Of a DNA stretch of 64,000 nucleotides, positions 1 through 7,635 are shown piece after piece. The translations under genes and the position numbers were made by a program. Each line of letters begins with the position of its first letter. Position 1 is the first letter of the stretch. The notes under the pieces are model-generated. The model did no database searches, was not told the origin of the DNA, and saw only the letters and a list, made by a program, of their open reading frames with translations. This stretch comes from Bacillota bacterium (GTDB lineage Bacteria > Bacillota > Clostridia > Clostridiales > Clostridiaceae), in NCBI GenBank assembly GCA_023445445.1, contig JAEXLD010000118.1:69451-133450 (forward strand), read 5' to 3'.

Positions 1-5
1 AATGT

Positions 6-329
6 ATGAATGAGTTCACCGAAGATTTAGGTTTATGTGGATGTGGTTGTCCAGAGAAGACAATAGAGGTTATTAGATTGGTTTTATCGGCTCAAAATGA
101 AGATGAGTGGGATAATAAAAAACTAACACTTAATAATATTTGTAATTTAGATGTATATTCAAATAAAAACTATGATGGTTTAATTCAATTTGTTTTATAC
201 ATATTAGATAATCATGGCTTTTTAGAACATGGAGGTTCTATTGGTGGGGCGTGGTTAACTAAAAAAGGAGAATTATTTTTAGAATTATTAAATATGAACA
301 AAGAGCTGGAAAATAATAATTTAGAATAA
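6..329 (+). CDS. Hypothetical phage protein, N-terminus near window edge
   Basis: A 107-residue acidic protein that I do not recognise. A Cys-rich start (CGCGC around residues 11-15) is followed by a helical body and a glycine-rich GGSIGGAW stretch near residue 78. No ribosome binding site can be checked because only five bases precede the ATG, so the true start could lie outside the window. It is the first visible gene of the plus-strand block of small genes. Confidence 0.6.
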   Translation: MNEFTEDLGLCGCGCPEKTIEVIRLVLSAQNEDEWDNKKLTLNNICNLDVYSNKNYDGLIQFVLYILDNHGFLEHGGSIGGAWLTKKGELFLELLNMNKELENNNLE

Positions 330-366
330 AAAGTAAGTTTTATAATAAAAGGAGGAGAGGTTTTTG

Positions 367-567
367 TTGAAAATATTTACAAAGAAATTAAAGTTATTAA
401 TAAGAATGTTTAAAATTACTAAGGTTAGAATGATTGTACTAAAAGAAATAAAGAGATGTTTAGATGAGGGGTATTGGAGAAAAGAATATTTAGAAGAGTT
501 AATGAAGAGCATTGATCCGTTGAAAGAACATTGGACATGTTTGGATAATATCTATAAAGATAATTAA
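367..567 (+). CDS. Small basic hypothetical protein
   Basis: About 66 residues, Lys-rich at the N-terminus, with a C-terminal half (KEIKRCLDEGYWRKEYLEEL) that looks helical. I chose TTG at 367 because a strong GGAGGAGAGG lies at 351-360; TTG at 364 and a later ATG are alternatives. The ending KDN and the stop within AATTAA recur at several neighbouring gene ends. No function assigned. Confidence 0.55.
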   Translation: MKIFTKKLKLLIRMFKITKVRMIVLKEIKRCLDEGYWRKEYLEELMKSIDPLKEHWTCLDNIYKDN

Positions 568-581
568 AAGGGAGATGTGAA

Positions 582-1028
582 ATGGAATTTATAACAGTAG
601 AACAATTTAAAGAGCAACCCGAAGAAGTACAAGAGGTGTTTTTAGATTGGTGGAAGCCAAGTATAGGAGATTTGTATCACGCAAAACCACCAAAGTGTGA
701 TAATGGATTTGTTACATTTTATTATTTAGAAAAAGAAAATTATGGAGACTTTATTAAGGCACTAGATTTTATTACTCCTTTATTTACAGAAGGACAACTT
801 AGAAAGATTGTAGAGGATAAAGGTAATTGCTTGTTAGACATTAAGGTTGAAAACTTATGTGATGAGTATAATGAATATACTGTAATAGGTTGGGAAATTA
901 ATAAATTCGATTACAGGAGAGAATTTGGAAGAATATTATTTGAAGATTGCATAGGTGCAAAGGATTTACTTGAATTATATTGGAAAATGGCTTGTAGTAT
1001 AGCCAAAGAACATATAAGTAATAATTAA
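582..1028 (+). CDS. Hypothetical phage protein (148 aa)
   Basis: Acidic 148-residue protein with aromatic-rich segments (WWKPSIGDLYHAK near residue 23). The C-terminal helix contains LLELYWKMACSIAKE, a type of ending seen in small clostridial phage hypotheticals. GGGAGATG precedes the ATG. No catalytic motif or membrane segment. Function unknown. Confidence 0.7.
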   Translation: MEFITVEQFKEQPEEVQEVFLDWWKPSIGDLYHAKPPKCDNGFVTFYYLEKENYGDFIKALDFITPLFTEGQLRKIVEDKGNCLLDIKVENLCDEYNEYTVIGWEINKFDYRREFGRILFEDCIGAKDLLELYWKMACSIAKEHISNN

Positions 1029-1070
1029 TAGAATGAACAATCTATTGATTATTTAAGAAAGGAGTTAAAT

Positions 1071-1250
1071 ATGAAAATTTTAATTGATTACAAACCACCA
1101 TGCAATATTGACATATTATCTAAATACGGAACAATAGAATATGAGAGTGAAAATATGACAATTGTAGTTTTGAATACAAATGAATCCATTGAAACTATCA
1201 AAAAGATAGATGGCGTGGCTATGGCTTATAAAGATGGGTTGTTTAGTTAG
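1071..1250 (+). CDS. Small hypothetical protein (59 aa)
   Basis: MKILIDYKPPCNIDILSKYG begins a 59-codon frame preceded by AAAGGAG. The predicted beta-alpha-beta pattern with a closing IKKIDGVAMAYKDG loosely recalls small peptidase-inhibitor/propeptide-like folds, but the similarity is too weak to name it. The stop TAG at 1248-1250 lies just before the next gene's GGAGGTG. Confidence 0.55.
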   Translation: MKILIDYKPPCNIDILSKYGTIEYESENMTIVVLNTNESIETIKKIDGVAMAYKDGLFS

Positions 1251-1268
1251 TTAAGGAGGTGATATTAT

Positions 1269-1412
1269 ATGAAATGTTGGATATGTGAAACTGAAATGAA
1301 TTTCATAGAAATAACCGAAGTTGTAATGATAGATAGAAAAGTTAGGAAATATAAGTGTAATAAATGTGGTGAGGTTATCTATGAACCAATTAACATTAAT
1401 TCAAATAATTAA
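1269..1412 (+). CDS. Small zinc-ribbon protein (47 aa)
   Basis: A 47-codon frame with GGAGGTG upstream. Two CxxC pairs (CWIC at residues 3-6 and CNKC near residue 30) form a likely zinc ribbon. The stop codon lies inside a copy of the dispersed junction motif AATAATTAATTAAA (1404-1417). One of many tiny Cys-pair proteins in this block; partner unknown. Confidence 0.6.
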   Translation: MKCWICETEMNFIEITEVVMIDRKVRKYKCNKCGEVIYEPININSNN

Positions 1413-1417
1413 TTAAA
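1404..1417 (+). repeat. Dispersed junction motif AATAATTAATTAAA, plus-strand copies
   Basis: Exact 14-bp copies read on the plus strand begin at 1404, 3056, 3958, 4890, 9853, 13078, 13904, 19339 and 19664. All lie at the ends of plus-strand genes or just before a promoter or ribosome binding site. Its core TAATTAATTAA places TAA in all three forward frames. Exact copies on the minus strand begin (plus coordinates) at 28887, 33249, 55264, 60820 and 61953, all in minus-strand gene country. Confidence 0.85.
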
Positions 1418-1459
1418 TAGTTAAAATCAAGATTTTATAAACAAAGGAGGTTGGCTATT

Positions 1460-1954
1460 TTGAAATATAAAGAAGATATATTGAAGATAAAAATTGACGG
1501 CAAAGATTATATTATACCGTGCTTATCAGTTAACAAAAAAGACTTAACAATTAATAAAAGAGTTGTTACCAATATAATGAATTTTGCACATGGGATAGTT
1601 TATATATCTAATTCTATAGGAATAACTATAACAAATTTAAAATTACAAAAGCTTTTATCGGAAGTGCAAATATTTTATAAAAGAAATGATATTGAGATAT
1701 TTAGTGATGAACCTAGTTTATGGAGACATGGTTTGGTTTACCCTGAGGTATATGGTTATTATAGAGCCTATTTTAATGAGCATATAGGTTTTTATGATGA
1801 AGATTATGTAAATGAGTTAAATGATGAGGATTTAATTATTATCGAAGGTTTGATAATGGAATATAAAGATTTAAATTCTTGGGAAATGGTTAGAAATAAT
1901 TTAGGGAAGATTAGAAATGGATATTTCAATTCAATAATAAAAGGAGAAGTGTAA
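1460..1954 (+). CDS. Panacea (SocA/GepA-like, DUF4065) domain protein
   Basis: About 164 residues. The segment TNLKLQKLLSEVQIFY near residue 59, followed by a spaced LWRHGLVYPEVYGYYRAY, matches the Panacea layout (TxxKLQKLLY then xxxxGPVxPEVY). Panacea domains are known as antitoxin modules of diverse toxin-antitoxin pairs and also occur alone in phages. I chose TTG 1460 because AAAGGAGG ends at 1450, nine bases upstream; TTG 1451 abuts the Shine-Dalgarno. Neighbours are tiny unknown proteins, and no obvious toxin is seen. Confidence 0.65.
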   Translation: MKYKEDILKIKIDGKDYIIPCLSVNKKDLTINKRVVTNIMNFAHGIVYISNSIGITITNLKLQKLLSEVQIFYKRNDIEIFSDEPSLWRHGLVYPEVYGYYRAYFNEHIGFYDEDYVNELNDEDLIIIEGLIMEYKDLNSWEMVRNNLGKIRNGYFNSIIKGEV

Positions 1955-2036
1955 TCATGTAGATTCAGGTATACATAAAAATATGATTAAGAGTAATAAA
2001 TATATGACAGAAATTATTTTAAGAGAGGTAAATAGG

Positions 2037-2192
2037 ATGACAAAGTTAGAGATAATAGAAATAATTAAATTGTGGGAACTCAACCACTCGAATGGACATA
2101 GAGCAAATATAGACATGCTCAATGATATTTTATTTGATATTGAAAACAACTGTAGTTTTAATGAAATTATAGAATGTTATAAATTAGCATAA
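2037..2192 (+). CDS. Small hypothetical protein (51 aa)
   Basis: Fifty-one residues beginning MTKLEIIEIIKLWELN, mostly helical and acidic. GAGAGG lies eight bases before ATG 2037, which is better placed than the earlier in-frame ATG at 1983. Its position directly after the Panacea gene makes it worth noting as a possible partner, but nothing in the sequence identifies it as a toxin. Confidence 0.5.
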   Translation: MTKLEIIEIIKLWELNHSNGHRANIDMLNDILFDIENNCSFNEIIECYKLA

Positions 2193-2202
2193 GGAGGTAA
2201 AT

Positions 2203-2394
2203 ATGAGAAAACAATGGTATTTAAAAGAAAAGAAAAGGCTGAAAAGAGAGATAAAAGTATTTGAAAAACATATTGATTATAACTGTTCTATACTAACACC
2301 AATAGCAGCTGTATATTTAAATTGTGCCAAGAAAACATTAAAAGAGTTAAATTTAAAATACAATGTCTCTAAAAGGAGGAATAAAAATGAGTAA
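2203..2394 (+). CDS. Small very basic coiled protein (63 aa)
   Basis: Lys/Arg-rich 63-residue protein (WYLKEKKRLKREIKVFEKH) with predicted helices, preceded by AAGGAGG. It overlaps the next gene by eight bases, and that gene's GGAGG is embedded in its 3' end, so the two are probably translationally coupled. The charge suggests nucleic-acid binding, but this is only inference. Confidence 0.55.
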   Translation: MRKQWYLKEKKRLKREIKVFEKHIDYNCSILTPIAAVYLNCAKKTLKELNLKYNVSKRRNKNE

Positions 2395-2785
2395 ATTCAA
2401 AATTGGAGACGAAGTTAGAGTTGTATGTAATGCATCTAGTGATTTTGATGGCGTAGAAATAGGAGATATAGGAATTGTTGTTGCTATTGCGACCAATAAA
2501 GATGCAGAATTCCCCATAGGTTTGAATATAAATAAACACGATAATTATTGGTTCGAAGAAGAAGAATTGGAGTTAGTAACAGATAATGATGATTTAAAAT
2601 TAGAAACAAAAAACAATACATATTCACTAGGAGAATATCCTATAGGTGTTGTACCTCAAGATATTTGGTTAAAACAAAGAAAACAAGAGATTTTGGATGC
2701 AATAATTAGATATGCTGAAGCCGGAGTCGTAATACCTGCTGAATGGGCTAAAGAATTAAAAGAATTAGAAATGAGAGGTGTATAG
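2387..2785 (+). CDS. Phage protein with KOW/SH3-like N-terminus
   Basis: 132 residues. The N-terminus FKIGDEVRVV...GDIGIVVAI has the look of a small beta-barrel (KOW/SH3-like). The C-terminal half has YPIGVVPQDIWLKQRKQEI and VIPAEWAKELKEL, a combination I associate with clostridial and bacillar phage hypotheticals. AAAAGGAGG eight bases upstream supports ATG 2387 over an earlier in-frame ATG at 2363. Function unknown. Confidence 0.65.
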   Translation: MSKFKIGDEVRVVCNASSDFDGVEIGDIGIVVAIATNKDAEFPIGLNINKHDNYWFEEEELELVTDNDDLKLETKNNTYSLGEYPIGVVPQDIWLKQRKQEILDAIIRYAEAGVVIPAEWAKELKELEMRGV

Positions 2786-2787
2786 AA

Positions 2788-3039
2788 ATGGATTTAAATA
2801 AAATGTTTAAATTAACAGAAGATACAAAGATATTAAATGAGATTAGTGAAATGTCCACCTATATGAAGGATATTGAAATGTATGTTAATTATGGTTACGC
2901 TAAAGGGATTGCAGAAACGCTAAAACTAATAAAGCAAGGAGAAGAATTAGAAGGGAAAGAAATATATGAGGTAATCATAAAAGGTTTTAGCGATAATGAT
3001 GATATAGGTAATATGGTTAAAAGGCTATTAAAAGATTAA
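2788..3039 (+). CDS. Hypothetical protein (83 aa)
   Basis: Acidic, helical 83-residue protein, with its ribosome binding site (GAGGTG) inside the end of the preceding gene. No motif recognised. It is followed by AT-rich sequence with another copy of the junction motif (3056-3069) before the methylase gene. Confidence 0.6.
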   Translation: MDLNKMFKLTEDTKILNEISEMSTYMKDIEMYVNYGYAKGIAETLKLIKQGEELEGKEIYEVIIKGFSDNDDIGNMVKRLLKD

Positions 3040-3081
3040 TTAAAATTGTTGTTTTAATAATTAATTAAAGGAGGAAACTAT

Positions 3082-3906
3082 ATGAGTAAAGGTTTTAAAA
3101 GCCCTATAAATTGGTATGGAGGTAAGTATTATATGAAAAATAATATTATAGAATTATTCCCTAAGCATAAAATTTACATTGAAGGATTTGGAGGTGCTGG
3201 GCATATATTATTACATAAGAAGCCATCAGATATAGAAGTTTATAATGATTTAAATGAAGGATTATATTTATTCTTTAAATTGCTAAGAAGTGATAAAACT
3301 AGAGATAAATTAATTGCAAATATCCAATTAACACCTTATAGCAGAAAAGAATTTTATAATTGCAGAGACGAATGGAGTAAACAAGACGATGAATTTGAAA
3401 AGGCAAGAATGTTTTATGTAAAGACCATGCAAAGTTTTAGTGGAGTAGGACAATCTTGGAGCTATTCTAAAAATAAAAGTAGGAGAGGGATAAGTCAAGC
3501 AGTAAGCAAATTTTTAGGAAATGTAGATGAAAATATGCTAGATGTTATCAATAGACTTAGAGAAATTCAAATTGAAAATTTAGATATTATTGATTTAATA
3601 GATAAATATGATAATGAAGAAAGTTTATTTTACTTAGATCCACCATATATAGCAGACACAAGAGTTTCTAGTAATATATATGATAAAGAAATGCCTTTAG
3701 AAAAACATGAAGAATTGATAAATAGATTAACAACTACGAAAAGTAAAGTTATATTAAGTGGATATGACAATAATACATATAATAAATTATTAGAAAATGG
3801 ATGGAAGAAAATAAATATAGGCGAATACAAGAATAGATGTGGGGATAGTGAAGGAAAGAAGACTAAGACCAAAGATGAATATGTTTGGATAAATTACGAA
3901 ATATAA
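3082..3906 (+). CDS. Dam-type DNA adenine N6-methyltransferase
   Basis: A 274-residue D12-class methylase. It transfers a methyl group from S-adenosylmethionine to adenine N6. The N-terminal SPINWYGGK (residues 7-15), the AdoMet-binding GFGGAGH (35-41) and the catalytic DPPY (186-189) are all present and in family order. Length is normal for the D12 family. No restriction endonuclease neighbours it, so it is an orphan methylase, most plausibly protecting phage DNA from host restriction or marking it. GGAGG precedes the ATG. The recognition site cannot be read from the sequence. Confidence 0.9.
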   Translation: MSKGFKSPINWYGGKYYMKNNIIELFPKHKIYIEGFGGAGHILLHKKPSDIEVYNDLNEGLYLFFKLLRSDKTRDKLIANIQLTPYSRKEFYNCRDEWSKQDDEFEKARMFYVKTMQSFSGVGQSWSYSKNKSRRGISQAVSKFLGNVDENMLDVINRLREIQIENLDIIDLIDKYDNEESLFYLDPPYIADTRVSSNIYDKEMPLEKHEELINRLTTTKSKVILSGYDNNTYNKLLENGWKKINIGEYKNRCGDSEGKKTKTKDEYVWINYEI

Positions 3907-3957
3907 CATTGATATATAACAAATAACTTAATAAAATTTCTATTTTAAAAATTGTTT

Positions 3958-4005
3958 AATAATTAATTAAAAACTCTTTACAATTTTTAGAATAAGTGGT
4001 AACAT
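3958..4005 (+). promoter_or_regulatory. Promoter with shared upstream block and extended -10
   Basis: The junction motif AATAATTAATTAAA plus AACT is followed by -35 TTTACA (3977-3982), a 17-bp spacer ending in TGG, and -10 TAACAT (4000-4005). The TGG before the -10 makes an extended -10. The same architecture recurs at 13078 and 19339. It should drive the unit beginning with the gene at 4031. Confidence 0.7.
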
Positions 4006-4030
4006 ATAAATATAGGGAGGAGGTGAACGA

Positions 4031-4327
4031 ATGACGCCTTATGAACTAATAGAAACAATAAGTCAAAACCACAGTCCTTCTGAAACAATAGAAATAGTAA
4101 ATGAGTTAATAGGTGAAATTGATAATAATCCAAGCAAATACATAAATGGATTATCACAATCTATTGAAGACTATGGCGAAATACATAACTTATGTCCTTT
4201 ATGTGGATCTGAATTAACTACAAATACATATGAAGAAGATAGAGGAGAATATTTCGGTTTTAACTCATACGAAACAATGTTTCATGGTGAATGTTCTAAT
4301 CCAGAGTGTTCATATACAGAAGAGTAG
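4031..4327 (+). CDS. Zinc-ribbon protein (98 aa)
   Basis: An acidic N-terminal helical region is followed by a C-terminal zinc ribbon: CPLCG near residue 55 and CSNPEC near residue 89. It is the first gene after the 3.97-kb promoter and has a strong GGGAGGAGGTG. DNA or protein binding is likely, with target unknown. Confidence 0.65.
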   Translation: MTPYELIETISQNHSPSETIEIVNELIGEIDNNPSKYINGLSQSIEDYGEIHNLCPLCGSELTTNTYEEDRGEYFGFNSYETMFHGECSNPECSYTEE

Positions 4328-4341
4328 AAGGGGGGAATTTG

Positions 4342-4902
4342 ATGGCAAAGAATAGGATTCTAAGCACTTTACTCTCGGTTATGTTATTAACACCATTGAT
4401 TAAGGTAAAGGCTATAGAGATTCCTGCTTCTAAACCAAGAAAGGGAATTGAATCTGACAGGAATTTAAATTTAAGAAATTATGAAATCGAACAAGTAGAA
4501 GAATTAATTAAAGCTGAATTTGAAAAACGTAAAGAAATCGAATTGGAGGAGCAAAAGAAAAGGGAAATTGAAGAACAAAAAAAGAATATAATCTATTGTA
4601 AGTTTGAAGTGAGTTTTTATACTACATCTCCAGATGAAGGAAGTGGAACTGGAATAGGTAAAAGCAACGAGTATGTTCAACCGTGGGTTAGCATAGCCTT
4701 ACCAGAAGATATACCTTTTTATTCCACGGCTACAATAGAGGGGCTTGGGACATTTATCAATCATGACACTGGCTCATACATACAATGGAATTATGATGAA
4801 GAAGGAAACTTAGTGTGTAGAGTTGATGTATGTGTAAGCACAAAAGAGGAGGCATTTAGTCTTGGAAGATTTTATGCAGATGGTTATATAATAATTAATT
4901 AA
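4342..4902 (+). CDS. Secreted protein with degenerate 3D (double-psi barrel) domain
   Basis: About 186 residues. An N-terminal signal peptide (basic start, hydrophobic LLSVMLLTPL) is followed by a charged coiled stretch (residues 45-80) and a C-terminal domain resembling the 3D domain of lytic transglycosylase-like cell-wall proteins: HDTGSYIQ and RVDVCVST keep two of the three defining aspartates. The first (normally VAVDP) is replaced by SIALPED, so catalytic competence is doubtful. I chose ATG 4342 because AAGGGGGG precedes it. It probably acts at the cell wall. Confidence 0.65.
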   Translation: MAKNRILSTLLSVMLLTPLIKVKAIEIPASKPRKGIESDRNLNLRNYEIEQVEELIKAEFEKRKEIELEEQKKREIEEQKKNIIYCKFEVSFYTTSPDEGSGTGIGKSNEYVQPWVSIALPEDIPFYSTATIEGLGTFINHDTGSYIQWNYDEEGNLVCRVDVCVSTKEEAFSLGRFYADGYIIIN

Positions 4903-4928
4903 AAAATAAATATCGAGAGGTGGATTTT

Positions 4929-5276
4929 ATGAAACAATTTGCTTGTAAGTCTTGTGGAAGTATAGATTTATTTACAAAAGATAAAGGCGGAAATACAATG
5001 TTATATTGTTCAGATTGTGGAGCATATCAACAAAACCTAGGAAAGAATGACAAATTATTATTTGAAGAGTATAAAAAATCTTTAGAGCCAGTTAAAAAGA
5101 TAGCTAATAATATACAAGCTATGGAAAGTATTTTAAATTACGATGGTAGCACAGTTGCTGAATTAAACAATTTAATAGTTGCGGAAAAGGCTAGATTAGA
5201 ATTTGTAAATAATAGTTTTCAAAGAGGAATAATAAAAGGTTTAGAAATGGCTTTGAAACTTATGGTGGATAAATAA
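4929..5276 (+). CDS. Zinc-ribbon protein with helical tail (115 aa)
   Basis: The N-terminal CKSCG and CSDCG form a zinc ribbon (residues 6-30); the rest is helical. GAGAGGTGG precedes ATG 4929; the GTG at 4920 is part of the ribosome binding site. It could be a transcription- or replication-associated accessory protein, but nothing shows this. Confidence 0.6.
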   Translation: MKQFACKSCGSIDLFTKDKGGNTMLYCSDCGAYQQNLGKNDKLLFEEYKKSLEPVKKIANNIQAMESILNYDGSTVAELNNLIVAEKARLEFVNNSFQRGIIKGLEMALKLMVDK

Positions 5277-5299
5277 ATGAAAGGTGTTGAGGGAGAATA

Positions 5300-5470
5300 A
5301 TGAATATATTTTTAATACTATGGTTTATCGGTTTATTTATATTTACTATAAGCTTTGTGCTTTGGGTAGTGTTTTTAATTAAAAGAGATATTGATAAAAT
5401 GCTTAAATGGAATATGGTGTTATTGATTGGATGTCTTTTAATGAACCTATTTGGCAAATACATAAAATAA
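5300..5470 (+). CDS. Small two-helix membrane protein (56 aa)
   Basis: A 56-codon frame preceded by GAGGGAGAATA. Two hydrophobic segments (ILWFIGLFIFTISFVLWVVFL, and VLLIGCLLMNLF) are separated by a charged loop KRDIDKMLKW. An inner-membrane protein with two spans; role unknown. Confidence 0.55.
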   Translation: MNIFLILWFIGLFIFTISFVLWVVFLIKRDIDKMLKWNMVLLIGCLLMNLFGKYIK

Positions 5471-5501
5471 GTCTTTTATAAAGCGATGAGAGGTGAGAGG
5501 T

Positions 5502-5654
5502 ATGAATGAGTACAAAGAAAAGTTACTAAAGGAAATAGAAAGTAAAAAATGTCCTTATTGTGGATGTGAAGATATAGGCATTGATAACTGGGGAATGTTT
5601 ATAGGCGAAAGAGATTGGTTTTATTATTGTAAAGAATGTGATGATACATTTTAA
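5502..5654 (+). CDS. Small zinc-ribbon protein (50 aa)
   Basis: A 50-codon frame with GAGAGGTGAGAGG upstream. CPYCGC near residue 17 and CKEC near residue 43 form a compact zinc ribbon. No other information. Confidence 0.55.
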   Translation: MNEYKEKLLKEIESKKCPYCGCEDIGIDNWGMFIGERDWFYYCKECDDTF

Positions 5655-5669
5655 TAAAGAGGTGATATA

Positions 5670-5852
5670 GTGGGTAAATGTACTATATGTTTAAAAGAAA
5701 CTAGCAACAAAGTTAATGACAATATAGGTGGAAAATCCTATTTATGCAACAAGTGTGAAAGTCTATTTAGTCAATGCAAAATTTGTAACGAGTATTATTT
5801 TACTGATGATATGGAAGATGGATTTTGTAACAATTGCAATGAGGGTAATTAA
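5670..5852 (+). CDS. Small Cys-rich zinc-binding protein (60 aa)
   Basis: GTG start with GAGGTG upstream. Eight cysteines in four CxxC pairs (CTIC, CNKC, CKIC, CNNC) could bind two zinc ions. The stop is immediately followed by the next gene's ATG at 5854. Confidence 0.6.
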   Translation: MGKCTICLKETSNKVNDNIGGKSYLCNKCESLFSQCKICNEYYFTDDMEDGFCNNCNEGN

Positions 5853-5853
5853 T

Positions 5854-6147
5854 ATGAATAAAGATTTTATAAAATTTATAGAAGATTATTATGGTATTAA
5901 GTTAACTACATATCAAAAGACTTATTTAAAATTTCTAACATCAAAAGGAAATATAATGATAAATACAAGAATCCCTTATAAACAATTAGTTAATAATTTA
6001 ATGATTGAGTACAATAAAGCTATGAAAAATGACTTTTGTATTGCAACTCCAAATGGAATTGAAGAATATAAAAACGGAGAATTGGTGAGCATTAAAAACA
6101 ATAAAATAAAAACTAAATATAAAGTATTATTAGATGAGTTTAAATAA
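5854..6147 (+). CDS. Hypothetical protein (97 aa)
   Basis: MNKDFIKFIEDYYGIKLTTYQKTYLKFL opens a 97-residue basic protein, and GAGGG lies upstream within the previous gene. The opening helix weakly resembles the N-terminal helix of terminase-like proteins, but the rest does not, so no function is claimed. A longer frame reaching back to 5728 is only overlap with the upstream gene. Confidence 0.6.
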   Translation: MNKDFIKFIEDYYGIKLTTYQKTYLKFLTSKGNIMINTRIPYKQLVNNLMIEYNKAMKNDFCIATPNGIEEYKNGELVSIKNNKIKTKYKVLLDEFK

Positions 6148-6159
6148 GGAAGTGATAAT

Positions 6160-6327
6160 ATGAACAATAAAATTGAAAAGAAGAAACCAATAGGGAAATT
6201 AAAGATAAAGCATAAAGATTTAGAAGAAATAGAAATAGAAATATATTCTTCAATAGAAGGAGAAAATAATGAAATGTTGGTAAATGAATATTTGCACATG
6301 TTGGAGAATGCATTTAAAGATAATTAA
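6160..6327 (+). CDS. Small charged hypothetical protein (55 aa)
   Basis: A 55-codon frame (MNNKIEKKKPIGKLKIKHKD...) preceded by AAGGAAGTGATA. Basic N-terminal third, acidic remainder, ending FKDN with the stop in AATTAA, as in several neighbours. No function. Confidence 0.5.
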   Translation: MNNKIEKKKPIGKLKIKHKDLEEIEIEIYSSIEGENNEMLVNEYLHMLENAFKDN

Positions 6328-6378
6328 AAGAGGTATTTTATTAAAAAATAAATTAAAAGAAAGAAGGTGTAGTTAATA

Positions 6379-6567
6379 ATGAACATACTTGAAGTTTTCA
6401 AACATAAAGTTGGCACAAGATTTAGAATACCTGAAGATGATGATTTTGAAGAAGAATTTGTTGAAATTGTCAATATAGGTAAAGTTAAAGGGTTGGTAAA
6501 TGAAGATGGTAAAAAAGTTGTATTAACGGATGCTTTTATAAATTCTGAATACGTTAAAGAAAATTAA
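6379..6567 (+). CDS. Small hypothetical protein, VGT-barrel-like (62 aa)
   Basis: MNILEVFKHKVGTRFRI starts a beta-rich 62-residue protein. The pattern of a hydrophobic start, then V/IGT, then short strands also appears in the genes at 6586 and 8007, suggesting a small diverged family within this block. GAAGGTG upstream. Function unknown. Confidence 0.55.
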   Translation: MNILEVFKHKVGTRFRIPEDDDFEEEFVEIVNIGKVKGLVNEDGKKVVLTDAFINSEYVKEN

Positions 6568-6585
6568 TTAAAGGAGAGAATGATA

Positions 6586-6813
6586 ATGAACATTAAAAAA
6601 GGAGATATACTAAAACAAAAAATAAAAATGGAACTTTGCGGTGTTGAAAAAGACGAAATTGATTTACCAATAGGAACTGAATGGCTAGTAGTTTCCATCA
6701 ATAATGAATACAACACTTGTAATTTAAGACTTGTTAATGGGTTAGACAAGAGCGAGAGTGGTGGAAGTATTTCGCTCGAAGGACTTGAAGAATATTACGA
6801 ATTAGCAAGTTAA
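6586..6813 (+). CDS. Small hypothetical protein (75 aa)
   Basis: MNIKKGDILKQKIKMELCG then LPIGTEWLVVSI; beta-rich, similar in layout to the 6379 gene. GGAG at 6573-6576 is nine bases from ATG 6586, which I prefer to ATG 6580. No function. Confidence 0.55.
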   Translation: MNIKKGDILKQKIKMELCGVEKDEIDLPIGTEWLVVSINNEYNTCNLRLVNGLDKSESGGSISLEGLEEYYELAS

Positions 6814-6826
6814 GAGAGGGATTAAT

Positions 6827-7069
6827 ATGGATTTTTTAGAAATGAAGAAAATAATTGAAAAATATAACCTTGGTTTTGGATGGAGATTAACAAGGTGGGG
6901 TGGTATGTACGATACAAAAGAATGTTATGCTATAGCATTAGATAATGGGAGTCAAACCTATCATTACATTTACTTTAATAAAAATAGGTATGATAATGAG
7001 TATGTACTTTTTATGTGTAAAGAATTAGCAGATAGACTAAATATTGAATGCGATGTAAGATTTGATTAA
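6827..7069 (+). CDS. Hypothetical protein (80 aa)
   Basis: An 80-residue protein with aromatic and glycine-rich segment GFGWRLTRWGGMYDTKE near residue 16 and a C-terminal helix. GAGAGGG upstream. A partial copy of the junction motif follows at 7082. No recognised family. Confidence 0.6.
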   Translation: MDFLEMKKIIEKYNLGFGWRLTRWGGMYDTKECYAIALDNGSQTYHYIYFNKNRYDNEYVLFMCKELADRLNIECDVRFD

Positions 7070-7130
7070 AAACATAATTTTAATAATTAATTTGTAACTA
7101 TTATAAATTAATTTTGAAGGGGGAAATGAA

Positions 7131-7592
7131 ATGGGAAGAGAATTGAAAAGAGTTCCTTTAGATTTTAATTATCCATTAAATGAAGTCTGGGAAGGTTATG
7201 CTCCAACTATAGAGAAGATTAAGTCTATAAAAGGTATATTTAAAAAAGCACCCTACTTAAAAGATTGTAAGTCATCTTGGGATATATGCTCCAAATGTGA
7301 TGAAATAATAAATTGTTGCAGTGAAAGTGCAGAACATTGTATATGGTATAACAAGGACAATAAAAGAGAATGGTATAAAGAAGTACCTGAAGGTGAAGGG
7401 TATCAGTTATGGGAAACTACATCCGAAGGCTCTCCTACTAGTCCAGTATTCAAAACTTTGGATGATTTATGTGAATGGTGTGAAGATAATGCAACTACAT
7501 TTGCAGATTATAAAGCCACAAAAGAAGAATGGAGAAGAATGTTGCAAAGTGGGCTTGTAAGCCATAAAGAAGTAAATATTGAATTTATTTAA
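7131..7592 (+). CDS. Conserved phage protein of the GEGYQLWETTSEGSP type
   Basis: A 153-residue protein with MGRELKRVPLDFNYPLNEVWEGY at the start, a CxxC pair (CSKC) and two more cysteines in the middle, and the highly recognisable GEGYQLWETTSEGSPTSPVF (residues 88-107) followed by LCEWC. Proteins with this core are common in phages of many hosts but have no established function that I can cite. GAAGGGGG upstream. Confidence 0.75.
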   Translation: MGRELKRVPLDFNYPLNEVWEGYAPTIEKIKSIKGIFKKAPYLKDCKSSWDICSKCDEIINCCSESAEHCIWYNKDNKREWYKEVPEGEGYQLWETTSEGSPTSPVFKTLDDLCEWCEDNATTFADYKATKEEWRRMLQSGLVSHKEVNIEFI

Positions 7593-7635
7593 TATGTCAT
7601 CCAGAAATAATAATGCGAAGAAAGGAAAGATTGAT

